Source of the DNA: Pleurotus djamor
Taxonomy: Eukaryota > Basidiomycota > Agaricomycetes > Agaricales > Pleurotaceae
Assembly: GCA_029747585.1 (NCBI GenBank)
Contig: JAPEVF010000421.1
Location: 1 to 39,407, forward strand
Direction: 5' to 3'
DNA length: 39,407 nucleotides
Below are positions 1-9,893 of the stretch, piece after piece. The notes beneath the pieces were generated by a model. The model did not search any database. It saw nothing but the letters and a program-made list of their open reading frames with translations, and was not told where the DNA came from. The stretch's first letter is position 1. The number at the start of each line of letters is the position of its first letter. The position numbers were made by a program, and so were the translations under genes.

Positions 1-923
1 GAATTGAGGCGATGCAGGCTCGAGCGTGTGGATTCACCTCCCTGCCTCCAAGCCCAAACGTCTGTGATCGCTTCCAAGGTACGTCATGCCATGTACCTCT
101 CTTGAGCCGCGACAACGAAGCATTGACGTATGTCTTGCAGGTGCTATGCCATTACCTTACCCCGGCACCATGGGGCTAGTCCTCGACTGGTGATCGTCGC
201 TGGCGGATGATGCTTCGTCATAGCGCGAGGTATGGCCAGGTTCCCCAAGAGTAGGAACGAATTCTCGTCGCGGGGGGTCTGTGGTCAGGGCGGAATGTAC
301 AATGCATATGTTGCGCGGCACCAGAAAACCAGCGTGTCATGCTCCCCTCCAGCATCCACATCGTCGCCTTTGGTGACAGCACTTAGTTCTGATTGAGTGG
401 GGAGTCAAAGTCAGCCCGCGCGAAAGCATTTTGGTATTTGATCAGTATGTTCATTGTACTTTTTCATGAAGTACTGAAAGCCGGAGTTCGGAATGATCAG
501 TATTTTCAAAGTTGGTTTGCGCAAAATACTGAATGTCGGAGTTGAACTGTATTTACATTGTACTTTGAGCCAGAAATGATGCTAAATATGTTTATTTGGT
601 CCATTTCGGTATTTTCGGAGTTTTTCGGCGCAGCTTACCAAAGGCGGAAAGGAATCGTAAATTCGCTCGAAACATCCTCAATCAACAAAGCAAAGACCAT
701 AAAAGGACAAAAGCAATACCAAAATCTAATTGTGTAAATTCTAAGTACTTTTCTGGTACTATTTCCGTAAGTTTTCCGTCATTTAGTCCAAGTTACCCTA
801 GGTCCGGCCCTAAGGTATTTTATCGGTATGTTTGGCCGAAATACCGTGAAAATACTCCTGGTATTTTTCGCGTATTTCGAACCCTTTTACCTTAAAAATA
901 CCAATCCTTGCATGGTGTGTATG
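1..923. other. Gene-free AT-rich stretch
   Basis: I see no supportable gene here. The first 420 bases are of ordinary composition. From about 420 to 905 the sequence becomes AT-rich and repeats short words related to GGTATTT and TACTGAA. The open frame at 596-895 lies in this repetitive stretch and does not look like a real protein. Confidence 0.5.
425..905. repeat. AT-rich stretch with recurring GGTATTT/AAATACC words
   Basis: The words GGTATTT, GGTATTTT and AAATACC recur in both orientations. They occur at the left edge (TTGGTATTT near 431), near 608, around 815-880, and at the right edge (AAATACCAA near 895). The edge words are inverted relative to each other over about nine bases, which hints at a degenerate element. 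No transposase frame and no clear target duplication were found. Confidence 0.3.
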
Positions 924-1378
924 TAGAACTGACCGCGAAGGTCACTTTCTGAGCTAGTTCTGACTTATACCTACTTCGGTCTCTACTTACGTGGTGTCCG
1001 TGCCCGGGAACTCTCTACGCACGCTTTTCATATTTATAAATATGCATCAGTGTCTAACCGTCGAAACCGCAACGTACACCATCGTTTCCACCCAGGACCT
1101 CTCCTGATCCCAGGCTTAAAGTTCCTCCATTTTTTCAGACCTTCAACGTGATTATCTCATTGCTCTGGTCTCATCGTATCTTCAAAACTCTTGTGTCTGG
1201 AGCTTGGTCTCATAGTCTAAGTGGCAAGTCTGGAACCCTTCTACGAAACCTATCCAATCACTCGGCGTTATGATTCTTCCTGTGAGGTTGAGGGCAAAGC
1301 ATCAGCCGTATTCCTCGACGTAGACCAGCTCTCGTGTCGGTCTCAGATGTCTCTGCTAACGAGTCCACTCGCGCAACC
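924..1378 (+). repeat. Diverged 0.45-kb repeat upstream of the lipase-less WD40 gene (copy 1)
   Basis: This block matches the reverse complement of 26850-27295 along its length, with small indels. Exact words include TAGAACTGACCGCGAA near 924 and the block around 1270-1335. Each copy lies upstream of a member of the WD40 family and points towards it, so it is probably old 5' flank duplicated with the gene. Copy 1 has a TATA-like palindrome (TATTTATAAATA) near 1030 that copy 2 lacks. Both copies keep a frame open around RRYDSS and VFLDVDQLSCRSQ, at about 1264-1337 in this copy. Confidence 0.7.
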
Positions 1379-1845
1379 TCTTTTGCGCCTCTGATTAGAC
1401 AAGATCTCTCAGTCGCTCGTGCATCCGGGGCGACATTTTGGTCGTCTCATCTTATATTACCCCATATAACAGATGTCGCTGCCCAACCACCTACCTTGTG
1501 AGTATCGGTGAGATATTTTGAGGGAGTGCGCCTCTGATCGCCGCTCAACTCTTCCACTCTGCTTAGCCACGAAAATCAAGTACCATCCATGATCACACCA
1601 ACAACGCTTCTATCGACTGAGATGGTGATGATCACTTCGGGTCGTCAACGCGAGTGATCTCTCACCGCAAAGTCTGTTTTCGGTAGCTCCACCATCCATG
1701 ATGATATTCACAAAGATACCTTCACATCCAGCCTCGCTTTTTCCCATTTCTTTGATACCTCTGTGACAATCATCAGAGTCTCCATGAATGACCAAGGCAT
1801 CAGTACACTCTGTGCCATATAAAAGTTTGATTGTTCATCTTTTAG

Positions 1846-3546
1846 GAACCATTCAACTCCCAAATCGCTACATACTGGCTCCAAGGCCAACTCATCCACC
1901 AATCAGTCTTCGTGAAAGAGCCGACTTCCTCTTCCACTTCTGGATCTGATTCAAGCACTTCTGATAGTAACACTCCTCGTAGACTTCGGCGGTGCCAAAC
2001 TGGCTACTTTCCCAAGGCCTCCCTGCCGGAGTCCTCGTCTTACAAAGTTACACATGGGCCACTCTTCTGTCCGCTGACCCAATCCCCCTAGACATTGCTG
2101 AGAAAGACCCATTCCAGAATGCTTCGCACACCGTCAAAGTAGTCAAGAATATTTGTAGGAACACCGACGTTGCGGCAAGCCTCGATACCCTCCAACTGAC
2201 CCTCTCAACACTGCGGACATTCGCAGGCGATGGTATGTCCTTATAAATGATACCTGTGTCGGTTCTGAATTCAATCCAGAGACACGCCTGGCATCGCTTT
2301 TGGAAGTCCCCGACGTAGGGATGATCCTGATAAAGCTGTTACGCTTTGCCGTGGAAAATCGATTGGTGCTGATAGAACAGGAATTCATGGAGACGTTGAT
2401 ACGTCTGCTTTCACTTACACGCGTAGCTTGGGAGCAACTTCCGAACACGCTTGACCCTCCAATACCACCAATCAAACTGTACGAATGGGGTTCTCAGGTT
2501 CAAACCGACTATCAGGATGACTTGCTCAGAGTGATCCAAGTTTTCGGTGCGGTCTTATCATCCCTTGAAGCTACGTGATACTGATCATAACCATGTAGCA
2601 TGCCTCGGGAAACAACGGCACTCTCAGTGGATATATGATCTAGGATCATATAGCCATTTCACGAAGTAACCCAAAGCAAATAGCCTTCGCCAGTCGGTGC
2701 CACCATAATAGCTACGCTTCTGTCTGGAACGGATCCAGTCAGCCTCCGAATGATCTTGTCGAAATTCACGCTCTTCAAGAACGAAGCTTGGCAATTTCTC
2801 ATGATGGCTCCCACATTGCTGTTGGTGATGGAAACGAGATTACGAGCATTGACATCATAGCGGAACCTCACTTCGAAGTCAGAGGAACAAACGCCGGGGA
2901 ACCCAGGGAGCCTATCTACTCTTTGCGCTTGTCCGACGATCTGCAAACGCTGGCTTCAAGGCATGATGATGGCTGGATCAAGATTTGGCGACGGCAGCGC
3001 GACCAATGGCGAATATCGAAGAGGTGCAGAGGAAAGGGGCTCGGGCTCCCTCCTTACGATCTCGCTTTCTCGAAGGACGGCTCTAGACTGGCGTTTTGGA
3101 GTTTAAAAGGTCTAAAAGTGTGGAATTTAGCGGACGACTCGTTGATTGCGCTGGAAGAATCTCAAGAGCTAGCATGCTCTCTTTCTTGGGTGCCGTCGGG
3201 GGAATCCATCGTCACTGGCACCATGTATGGGAGGGTGAAGATCTGGAGTGTCAACCAAAGGAAGACGATACATACCTTCAAAGCGCATCGTAATCGCATC
3301 GAGTGTTAGCGCTTCGGCACGATGGGAAGCTTCTCGCGACCNGGGGGGTATGATGAAAGAATTCGAGTTTGGAAATGCAGCAACTGGGAAAAAATGTGGG
3401 ACTTCAATATTGGTGAACGGGTTTCATCACTTGCGTTCTCGCCTGACGGCAAGCGTCTCGTCTCAGGTGGCGCGAAAGGCGCACTTCATCTTTGGAATGT
3501 GGATATCGGAGATAACGAGGGCATGGAGTACTCTCTAATCGAATAA
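1846..3546 (+). CDS. Linker-WD40 protein, DUF2235-less paralogue (5' end unresolved)
   Basis: This is homologous to the last three exons of the DUF2235-WD40 genes at 14655-17891 and 21679-25308. Proposed exons are 1846-2232, 2280-2546 and 2654-3546, with introns at the same places and phases as in those genes. Shared landmarks are LIHQSVF at the start, KDPFQNAS and ETLIRLL in the linker, then WD40 blades ending in IKIWR, VKIW, IRVW and LHLW. The lipase half is not found in the sequence upstream. A frame break at the C run 2084-2088 and the TAG at 3307-3309 each look like one missing homopolymer base, and the N at 3342 restores the frame. Either this is a shorter gene with a new 5' exon or a 5'-truncated relic. 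The first exon and start codon could not be placed. Confidence 0.6.
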
Positions 3547-3811
3547 TTGGCTCGAAAGTAATGGTTACATAAGGGGTCATTGGCGAGTAGTGTACACGAA
3601 GGAAGAAGTCCGTGAACGAAGATACGTGGGGAGAGGTATCAGATCCAGCACAGTAGCAAGGATACAGAGGGAGGTGCGAACGATGATAGCAATGTGCAGA
3701 CTGATAAGCAAAGTGACGAAAATGTGATCACAAAGAAAAAGCGAACGAGGGCTATGCATGAGGGAAAGTATCGCTAAGAGGTGAAAGTTCCGTGAGGATG
3801 CTTGAGTTTCA

Positions 3812-6425
3812 CTACGACTTGGTCGTAGTATCCGACGAAGGTGTCTGTGCTGTGGGCGATGACGATGGCAATGGCGATGAGTGAGCGGAAATGGTATCAG
3901 TGACTGTAGCTTGAGTCGCCTCCGGAGAAGATGACGGCGGCGCATGTACTGGCTTAGCTTGCTTCTGCGCATAACGACTAGCATGCCGTATCCGCTCGCC
4001 ATACTTCCAGAACAACCAGGGGCTACACAGGGAGAAAAGGAGGCGTCAGGGACTTGGTAAGGGAAAAGAGGAGAGAGGAAGACCTACGCGGGGCATCCGA
4101 TCGCAATCGACACAACCGCTAGAACAGTATCTCCCTTTCCGAACCCGAGCGACCTGTACATCGCTGGTGCAAAAAGGGGGAAACCGAAACCGGCTATGGA
4201 GCGTAGGAACGAGACTGCTGCAAGGGCTAGGGGCACTGCATGAGAAGGAGGAGAGGAAAAAGAAGAGCAAAAGAGAGACGTACCAGAAGCTGCGTGGAGC
4301 GTGAAGGTATCAATCACATACGTCTGTATTGACTGGAAATTCAGGATGATACCGGCGCCAATCAACGCAATTCCCTATAGTTTATGATAAGTAAACGAGC
4401 AGCAAGAAACGAGGCAAGGACTCACGATATCCGGCACAATCCAGAAGACTTTGTATTGCGCTGACCATCCAGCGATGAACAAGCCAATAGGGAGAAGAAT
4501 CGTCCCCGGTACCATCGAAGCTATGAATTAGGCGCACCATCAGCCTCGCGACATAAAACTCCTCAGGATGAAATCGAACTCACGTAGCCGGTACTCGGGT
4601 TTGCCTTTGCCCAGACCTTTCGCTGCGCCGCCTTCAACATCACCACCGCCATTTCTCTTCTGCTCCCTCCGAATGAGGTAGCCATACATCCAATCCATAG
4701 CTCGCGCGTTGAATTGTGATGCACCAGTCAAGCCGACACCAATAGCGATATAGTGCAGTCCTGCTATTCCAGGGGCTTGACCGTAGGCGCCTTCGAAGAT
4801 GGATGGCATGGTCGTGAGGAATACTAATCAGGACGCGGAGGATTAGTCCAGGAAATAAACGAAAACCTGGGAAGAGAACATACGATAGAAGACCCCATAT
4901 ATAAACGCCATGTACAACCCCAGAAGCTGCACGATCGGCTCGGCGAAGAAAAGCATAAACGGCCGTATGAGCGATTTCTTCATGATATGTTTCCAGCTGT
5001 TCAAGTGCGAGTTCGTCAGTATCACTCGTGACGTCATGGAAGAGAAGCGAGCGAAGTCCTTGATGATGATGGAAAGTTGGAGGTGATGGAAGGAAAGCAC
5101 TCACTTTCGGTCGTCGCTATCATAGACGGTCCGGACTTCCCGGTACTTGGGATACTTGGTGGCGTCTTTCTCATCATCGTTGACGTTATCTATCATAGCC
5201 TTGCGGATCCGCTCTGCCTTCTGCTCGAGCAATATTGGAGCATATGCTATGAAAAAGGCGTGACATTAGCACAACCAGCCCATATTGCTGACGAGCTCAC
5301 ACTTACTTTCGCGCAGGAAGAACAGTCCCGAAATTTGGATGGCAACGCATACGATGCTGGTCGACCAAAAGACCCATNCTNCCATGTTGACTTTTCAGCT
5401 ATCCAAGCTCCTGCCACTGGGCCGATGACTGGACCAAGGAGGGGAGCAAGAGAGTAGATGGCTATGGCTCGACCTCGTTCGTGGGGAAGCCATACGTCCC
5501 CAATCACACCGCCGCCGATCTATACACGGAGGCGGGAGATAGTCAGTGAACTGGGCGAGATTGAGGTGGACCGAGGGAAGGGAAGCTCACAGCTAAAGGC
5601 GCACTACCTCCCAATCCAGAAAGAAATCGAAAAGCAACAAGCTGCCCTGTATTCTGTGCGAACCCGCATCCTATGTTCCATGCTGTCCACAGTGGTTATT
5701 ACTGTTTTCTCCCAGGAAAATGTACCTGGGAGACTTACCCAGATAGAACAGGTTCGCTAGTTGTAATACTCGAGAACGACCGAAGATTTCACTGAGCGGT
5801 CCGAGGAGCAGTGGACCCACAGCTATAAGTTCCATGAGATAGAGTTATCAGAAGACGCTATGATTGATAGGGAAGAATGGAGACGAACCATATGCAAGCA
5901 CGAATATGGAGGTGGTCAGTGCCGTAACGACCGTACTTGTTATACCAAACTCCTCGGCGAGGCGTCCGGCCGCTGGGGCGATCATTGAAGAGGATATGGG
6001 ACTGATAAATGTGAACGAAGAAATAACAATGGTGGCCGCCCATTTTTGGCGGTATGTCCAGCTATTTTTTGTGCACAAAGTTGAACATGGATTTTATGAT
6101 GATAAGGTTGATTTACGCACTTTTTCGGATTACACGGGTCGTCTGGACCGTCCCAGTCTACAAGCAAGACATTGTGGTCGTCTGACAAATCGTCCCCGTC
6201 ACCATATTTCTCTGAGGCCCCGCTTACTCCCTCCCCGCCTACTGCAACAACCTTTTGCTCAGGCGTCTTGCTCCGACTTGGCCCCGCCTCCGCTGAGCTC
6301 TCCACTGACCCAGATATCGTTATTGACGTCCGCCGTGATTGCGAAGTTACTGGTCTCGTTTGATCATCTCGTGTCGGCCTTTTGCCGTCGTTTTGGCTCG
6401 AATCGTTGGCCATGCGTTGGGGCAT
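3812..6425 (-). CDS. MFS transporter, DHA1-type drug/polyamine:H+ antiporter
   Basis: Twelve exons on the minus strand give about 634 residues: 6425-6121, 6061-5889, 5822-5739, 5682-5591, 5519-5307, 5246-5105, 4996-4884, 4823-4584, 4520-4426, 4374-4284, 4235-4088 and 4022-3812. The cytosolic N-terminus is rich in Ser and Gln and leads into DWDGPDDPCNPKNW, which is typical of fungal Tpo1/Flr1-like carriers. The motif-A region GPLSEIFGRSR follows TM2. TM5 carries GPVIGPVAG, the antiporter motif C. A charged central loop lies between TM6 and TM7, and the C-tail is Ser/Thr-rich. The total is a multiple of three only if the two Ns at 5378 and 5381 are spurious insertions; removing them restores the expected TW-RW-VFW context. 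The substrate cannot be told from sequence. It probably sits in the plasma membrane. Confidence 0.92.
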
Positions 6426-6485
6426 GCTTTAATGGGCGATTTGTGAGGGTGCGGAAGTTTGAGAGCGGCTATGATGTATGAGACC

Positions 6486-6493
6486 TATATATA
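6486..6493 (-). promoter_or_regulatory. TATA box of the MFS gene
   Basis: TATATATA lies about 60 bases upstream of the proposed ATG at 6425, a plausible core-promoter distance for a fungal gene. It also supports 6425 as the start. Confidence 0.5.
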
Positions 6494-6876
6494 CTGTGTG
6501 AGATGTGGGTAATTTACTTTGAGTTGGACGTCGAAGTTCGTTGGTCATGATGCAGGGATAAGCAAGATCGCGTGCACCGTTGGAGAGGATTGTTGTCCGA
6601 TCGGAAGCGGACCCGGCAGCAATTCAGGAACTCTCACGACCGGTCTGAGAGGTGCATTGTCCATTGTTCGATGGACAGCAGAGCTGAGCATTGAGGAGGA
6701 GTGTGGATGGTGAGGTTGTTGGACGAGTGCACAAGGTCTGCAAAGATGAGAACATTGGGAAGAGAAGACCAAGGAAATTGATCACCAAATTGGTATTTGA
6801 TCTCCGCTAGCTGGCGCCGTGCACTGGCAGCAATGCCGAACTTACTCCGATTGAAAAATCAGCATTTATGACAATC

Positions 6877-7160
6877 ATGTGCGCTCAACGATGGACTCGC
6901 ATGCGCGATCATCGAGGACGACCGTGAAGAGATCGCTTCAGCCTTCCGTTGCGCAGCATTCTATTTCCAGACCATTACCAACGTACCCTATTTGCGGTTC
7001 AACGCCGCCTTCGAATGAATCATGTCGCCTGAAACGCAGAATGATATGGTTGATGAATTCGAGGTTTGTCTGCAAAACAGTGAACCTTCATGAATGCGGA
7101 AAGAAGCGCTGTAAGTGCTATAGTGGAAAGAGCGGGGTTTCATGAATAATTGCATATCAT
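6877..7160 (+). repeat. Diverged direct repeat, unit A (decayed gene fragment)
   Basis: This matches 7930-8215 in the same orientation. In the first 150 bases the two copies agree better as protein than as DNA. The plus-strand frame here begins LNDGLACAIIEDDREEIA, against LNHVLAHATIEGYRKKLA in unit B, and both continue with A-x-A-F and AA-x-Y. Both then read MSP-(E/D)-T followed by DEF. I do not recognise the family. Stops shortly after each match suggest relics or missed introns. Confidence 0.55.
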
Positions 7161-7402
7161 CTGCTTCTCGAGTTTCTTGACGAGCTCACGAAGATTTGAC
7201 GACAAAGCACCCCATGCTCATGCACCTCGCTTGAATGACAATCTGAAACGCGACTCTCAGGCTTTTCCAAAACAGTGGTCAAGGATTTCGCTCGGAGAGG
7301 GGCAGTACAGCCTGGGCTCCCTAATGCTCCCCTTTCCTACCCCTCCTCCACGAGTCTCCCTCCTCAGCCTCGCAGAGACCAAGAAGAGCCATTAACTCTG
7401 CA

Positions 7403-7844
7403 TCAGCTGGGCTGATAAATAATAATTCGCCAGAAATATATGATAAACGCCCTAGAGAAGCCCACATCTGTCCATCGTGCGTGTTCGAATGGCTTTGGTG
7501 GCTCTTGTGGCCCCTTAGCTTCTCCTATAGATCTGACGTACTCTTTTCTCTCGCAAAACAAACGTATCGCACCCTTTGCATTCCCGAGGAAATTACCGGG
7601 GTAAAGCATGACCCAGCTGAGGACAGAGTTGAAGAGAAACGCTGCTTCCGAAGCTAAGAGATATAACCCACGCCAGCAGCCTGAAGAACAGTAAGAAACG
7701 AACGNCCCCCTTCCGGATGGTAACAATTAAGCTCTCCCCATAATTCTCCACCCGAGCTAGCTCCGTCTCTCTGACTACTAAGTCACAGACCCCGCGTGCA
7801 AGGCTGATCCTCACACATAGTACGAGAAGATGTCGTTGATCCAC
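7403..7844 (-). pseudogene. Possible membrane-protein gene fragment, frame broken at an N
   Basis: Two overlapping minus-strand frames, 7844-7706 and 7705-7403, read as one protein-like region if the N at 7705 beside a C run is a length error. Visible parts are charged upstream (RETELARVENYGESL), then hydrophobic (FNSVLSWVMLYPGNFLG), then charged, ending FIIYFWRIIIY. I cannot name a family and no clear start was found. It could be a shadow. Confidence 0.25.
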
Positions 7845-7929
7845 GCCGTTCGAAGAAAGCTACAATATTGCTGAGGTCGCGTATATGTCTGTTCTATGTT
7901 CTCTGTTTCAGCCTCATTTCCATTGCTGA

Positions 7930-8215
7930 ACCATGTACTCGCACACGCAACCATCGAAGGCTACCGTAAAAAGCTTGCTTTAGCCTTCTGGTCCGCAGCA
8001 GTCTATTCTAGAACATCAACAACATCATGCCCTATCTCGAGTCCAAAGGTCGTTGCCGACCTCAAATGAGTAAGTAATGTCACCCGACACGAGCAACACT
8101 ATGTTTGATGAATTCAATCAGGCTTTCCTGCTAAACAATGAAAGTTTCATGAGCTTGTGACCGAGGGGAAAAGAGCTCCATCGAAGGCAAGTCGAAGGAG
8201 TGATTTTTCATGAAT
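7930..8215 (+). repeat. Diverged direct repeat, unit B (decayed gene fragment)
   Basis: This is the second copy of the unit at 6877-7160. A splice acceptor (TTTCAG at about 7906-7911) stands just before the conserved plus frame, and a GTAAGT-like donor follows it near 8071. This copy may therefore preserve an exon. On the minus strand the downstream part (8131-8358) is open and rich in Lys and Glu, and the KLEK stretch is also shared with unit A. Confidence 0.5.
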
Positions 8216-8768
8216 CTTCCAACCTCTTGCTTGTCGTCGTAGTACTTCTCAAGTTTCTGCTCACGATCAGAAAGCACTTCGAACCATTCAACGCACCTCT
8301 CAACCTTGCTGTTGCTTGCCGGAGAAAAACTTAACCTCCTAGGTCTATCGTGGGTCATGCCTCATTCCAGGTTGTTTTCCGTTCAACGGTAGATGTTATC
8401 TTCCTCACTGCGACTTATCGCGCCGCACAAGTGGTTGCGACTCCTGGACTGAGGGCACCGATAGTGAGTCTCAGCTCTCAGCTTACTCTTCGACGATGTT
8501 TTTATTCCAGACGAAGTTCGTAGCTCCATCCCCCACTCTCCCTGTCCTACGGTCGCTGTCGCAAGGATTCGATGACTCCTGTATTTTCCGGCCCCTTCAA
8601 CTGTCAAACGCTTGAAATGAGATATCATTTACGATCTCTCCAGGAGAAGCATCAAGCGCTTTCGTTGGGTCTTGTGCTAGGAGACCTCAGGAGACGCAAA
8701 GGGCGCTCAGGGATCACTCCGAGCAATTTCCAAACGCATTGATGGGTATGAAATTCATGTCGAAATCG

Positions 8769-8774
8769 TATAAA
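8769..8774 (+). promoter_or_regulatory. TATA box of the CPL1-like gene
   Basis: TATAAA lies about 180 bases upstream of the ATG at 8952. A CT-rich tract (8796-8820) and further pyrimidine-rich leader follow, a common layout around fungal transcription starts. Confidence 0.5.
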
Positions 8775-8951
8775 GCCTCGGAAAAATCCAACACCCTTCT
8801 CTCTCTCTTCTTTCTTTCTGAATAACCCCCGTCATTCGTTCAAGAAGTCGCTCGTTGCACTAACCAACTCTCTTTTATCAAACCAGTCGCTCTCTTTCTG
8901 GAGTCTCCTACCTCCGTTCGACATATCACTCATTCACAAGCATCGTTCACC

Positions 8952-9518
8952 ATGCGTCTCGTATATTCAACCCCTTTCCTTTTCACCACCCTTTTCGCCT
9001 TCATGGGAACCTGCGCGGGTGCTCCAAGCGCGAACTCCCGACTCTATTGCGCTTCGCATGCTCGATTCAGCAGGAAGGCCATCAACTTCAAAGCTTGCCC
9101 GATATACGACAGACTCGGAGGATCGCAGGATATCCTCCGACAGGCAGGGTACACTTGTGTCGATATCATGAACGACCTTGAGTAAGTCATACCTATCATG
9201 TCGCGTCGGCAAAATTTAAACTTTGGATGATGTAGATCGTGTGGAGGATGTGCCGAGGCTAATCTCGACGGCGAACGCAGTAATGATGGTGGAAGGGACT
9301 GTACGGCCATCCCGCACGTGGGCTCGGTCTCGTGTATCAGAGGACAATGCATCATCGGTATGTTGGAGTAATTCCCTCGCTTCTCGTTAACTCTCCTCAT
9401 CTTTTGTCTCTGTTCAGCTTCATGCGTGCGTGGATACGAACTCGCGTCTGATGAGGACACATGTGAGGAAGAGGTGTATTACGATCCAAAACCAGCTCAC
9501 TACGATTTCTTGCGTTAA
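8952..9518 (+). CDS. Small secreted cysteine-rich protein, CPL1-like domain
   Basis: Three exons (8952-9181, 9236-9357, 9418-9518) give 150 residues in frame. Residues 1-23 form a signal peptide: a basic start, a hydrophobic core (PFLFTTLFAFMGTC) and AGA before a likely cleavage site. The mature part carries the CPL1-like pattern C-V-D-x(5)-LESCGGC, then DCTAIPHV, SCIRGQC and SCVRGYELASDEDTC, with evenly spaced cysteines that should pair as disulfides. The family is widespread in basidiomycete secretomes and takes its name from the secreted Cryptococcus protein Cpl1. Most members, probably including this one, have no known role. The C-terminus ends in an acidic, aromatic tail. Confidence 0.85.
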
Positions 9519-9893
9519 ATGCTAGCCTTATCTTTGTACTTAGCCCACAGAATGCCTGAAACGCGCTTGTCCTGCCCGTACACGAACTACAAAGAGAAGT
9601 CCAGGGGCATTGAGACAGGGGCCTGTTGAACGAACACGCACGGGCCCCCGCGTGAAAGAACGCGTCCCAAAAAGGGAATTGTTTACGCTGAAGGGCGATG
9701 GCAAGCGCGCCCCACGCTGCTCGTTGGACCCTTCTTCTTCCCATCTTTCTCCTCCTCCACATCGTTTACGCGCCACTCCTCCTTTGCTCGTCGCCCAAAT
9801 CGTCCTCGACGCGCTTTCCTCCTCCGGCAGTTGAACGCGATATCCGGACAACAAACTCACGTACAAGACTACTCTTAGTCCTCAAAAAACATA
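9519..9893. other. Intergenic region between CPL1-like and PWWP genes
   Basis: It holds the 3' flank of the CPL1-like gene and the promoter of the PWWP gene. Overlapping frames on both strands look like chance. No clear TATA box is seen before 9894; the leader from 9720 on is C/T-rich. Confidence 0.4.

Larger units (their letters stand above)
6500..8760. other. 2.2-kb stretch without a confident gene
   Basis: No complete gene could be assembled. The stretch holds two diverged copies of one unit (6877-7160 and 7930-8215, listed separately) and a minus-strand open region broken by an N (7403-7844). It also has a short minus frame at 8131-8358 with a charged helical look (KLEKYYDDKQEVGRF). A plus-strand fragment near 6807-6860 reads SWRRALAAMPNLLRLKN, which resembles leucine-rich or F-box-type proteins. 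The whole may be decayed gene duplicates. Confidence 0.4.

Noticed and set aside
596..895. Plus-strand 99-codon frame
   Set aside because: It lies in AT-rich repetitive sequence, has no motif, and its start lies within the repeat.
1708..1902. Minus-strand 64-codon frame that looks protein-like
   Set aside because: It overlaps the plus-strand exon starting at 1846 that is supported by homology and conserved splice phase, and its upstream frame hits a stop at once.
3307..3309. In-frame TAG as proof that the lipase-less WD40 gene is a pseudogene
   Set aside because: Adding one T to the TT run restores the blade sequence shared by both paralogues, and the N at 3342 then corrects the length; error is more likely.
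4640..5104. Minus-strand 154-codon frame in the MFS gene
   Set aside because: It reads through introns and out of frame relative to the conserved transporter exons.
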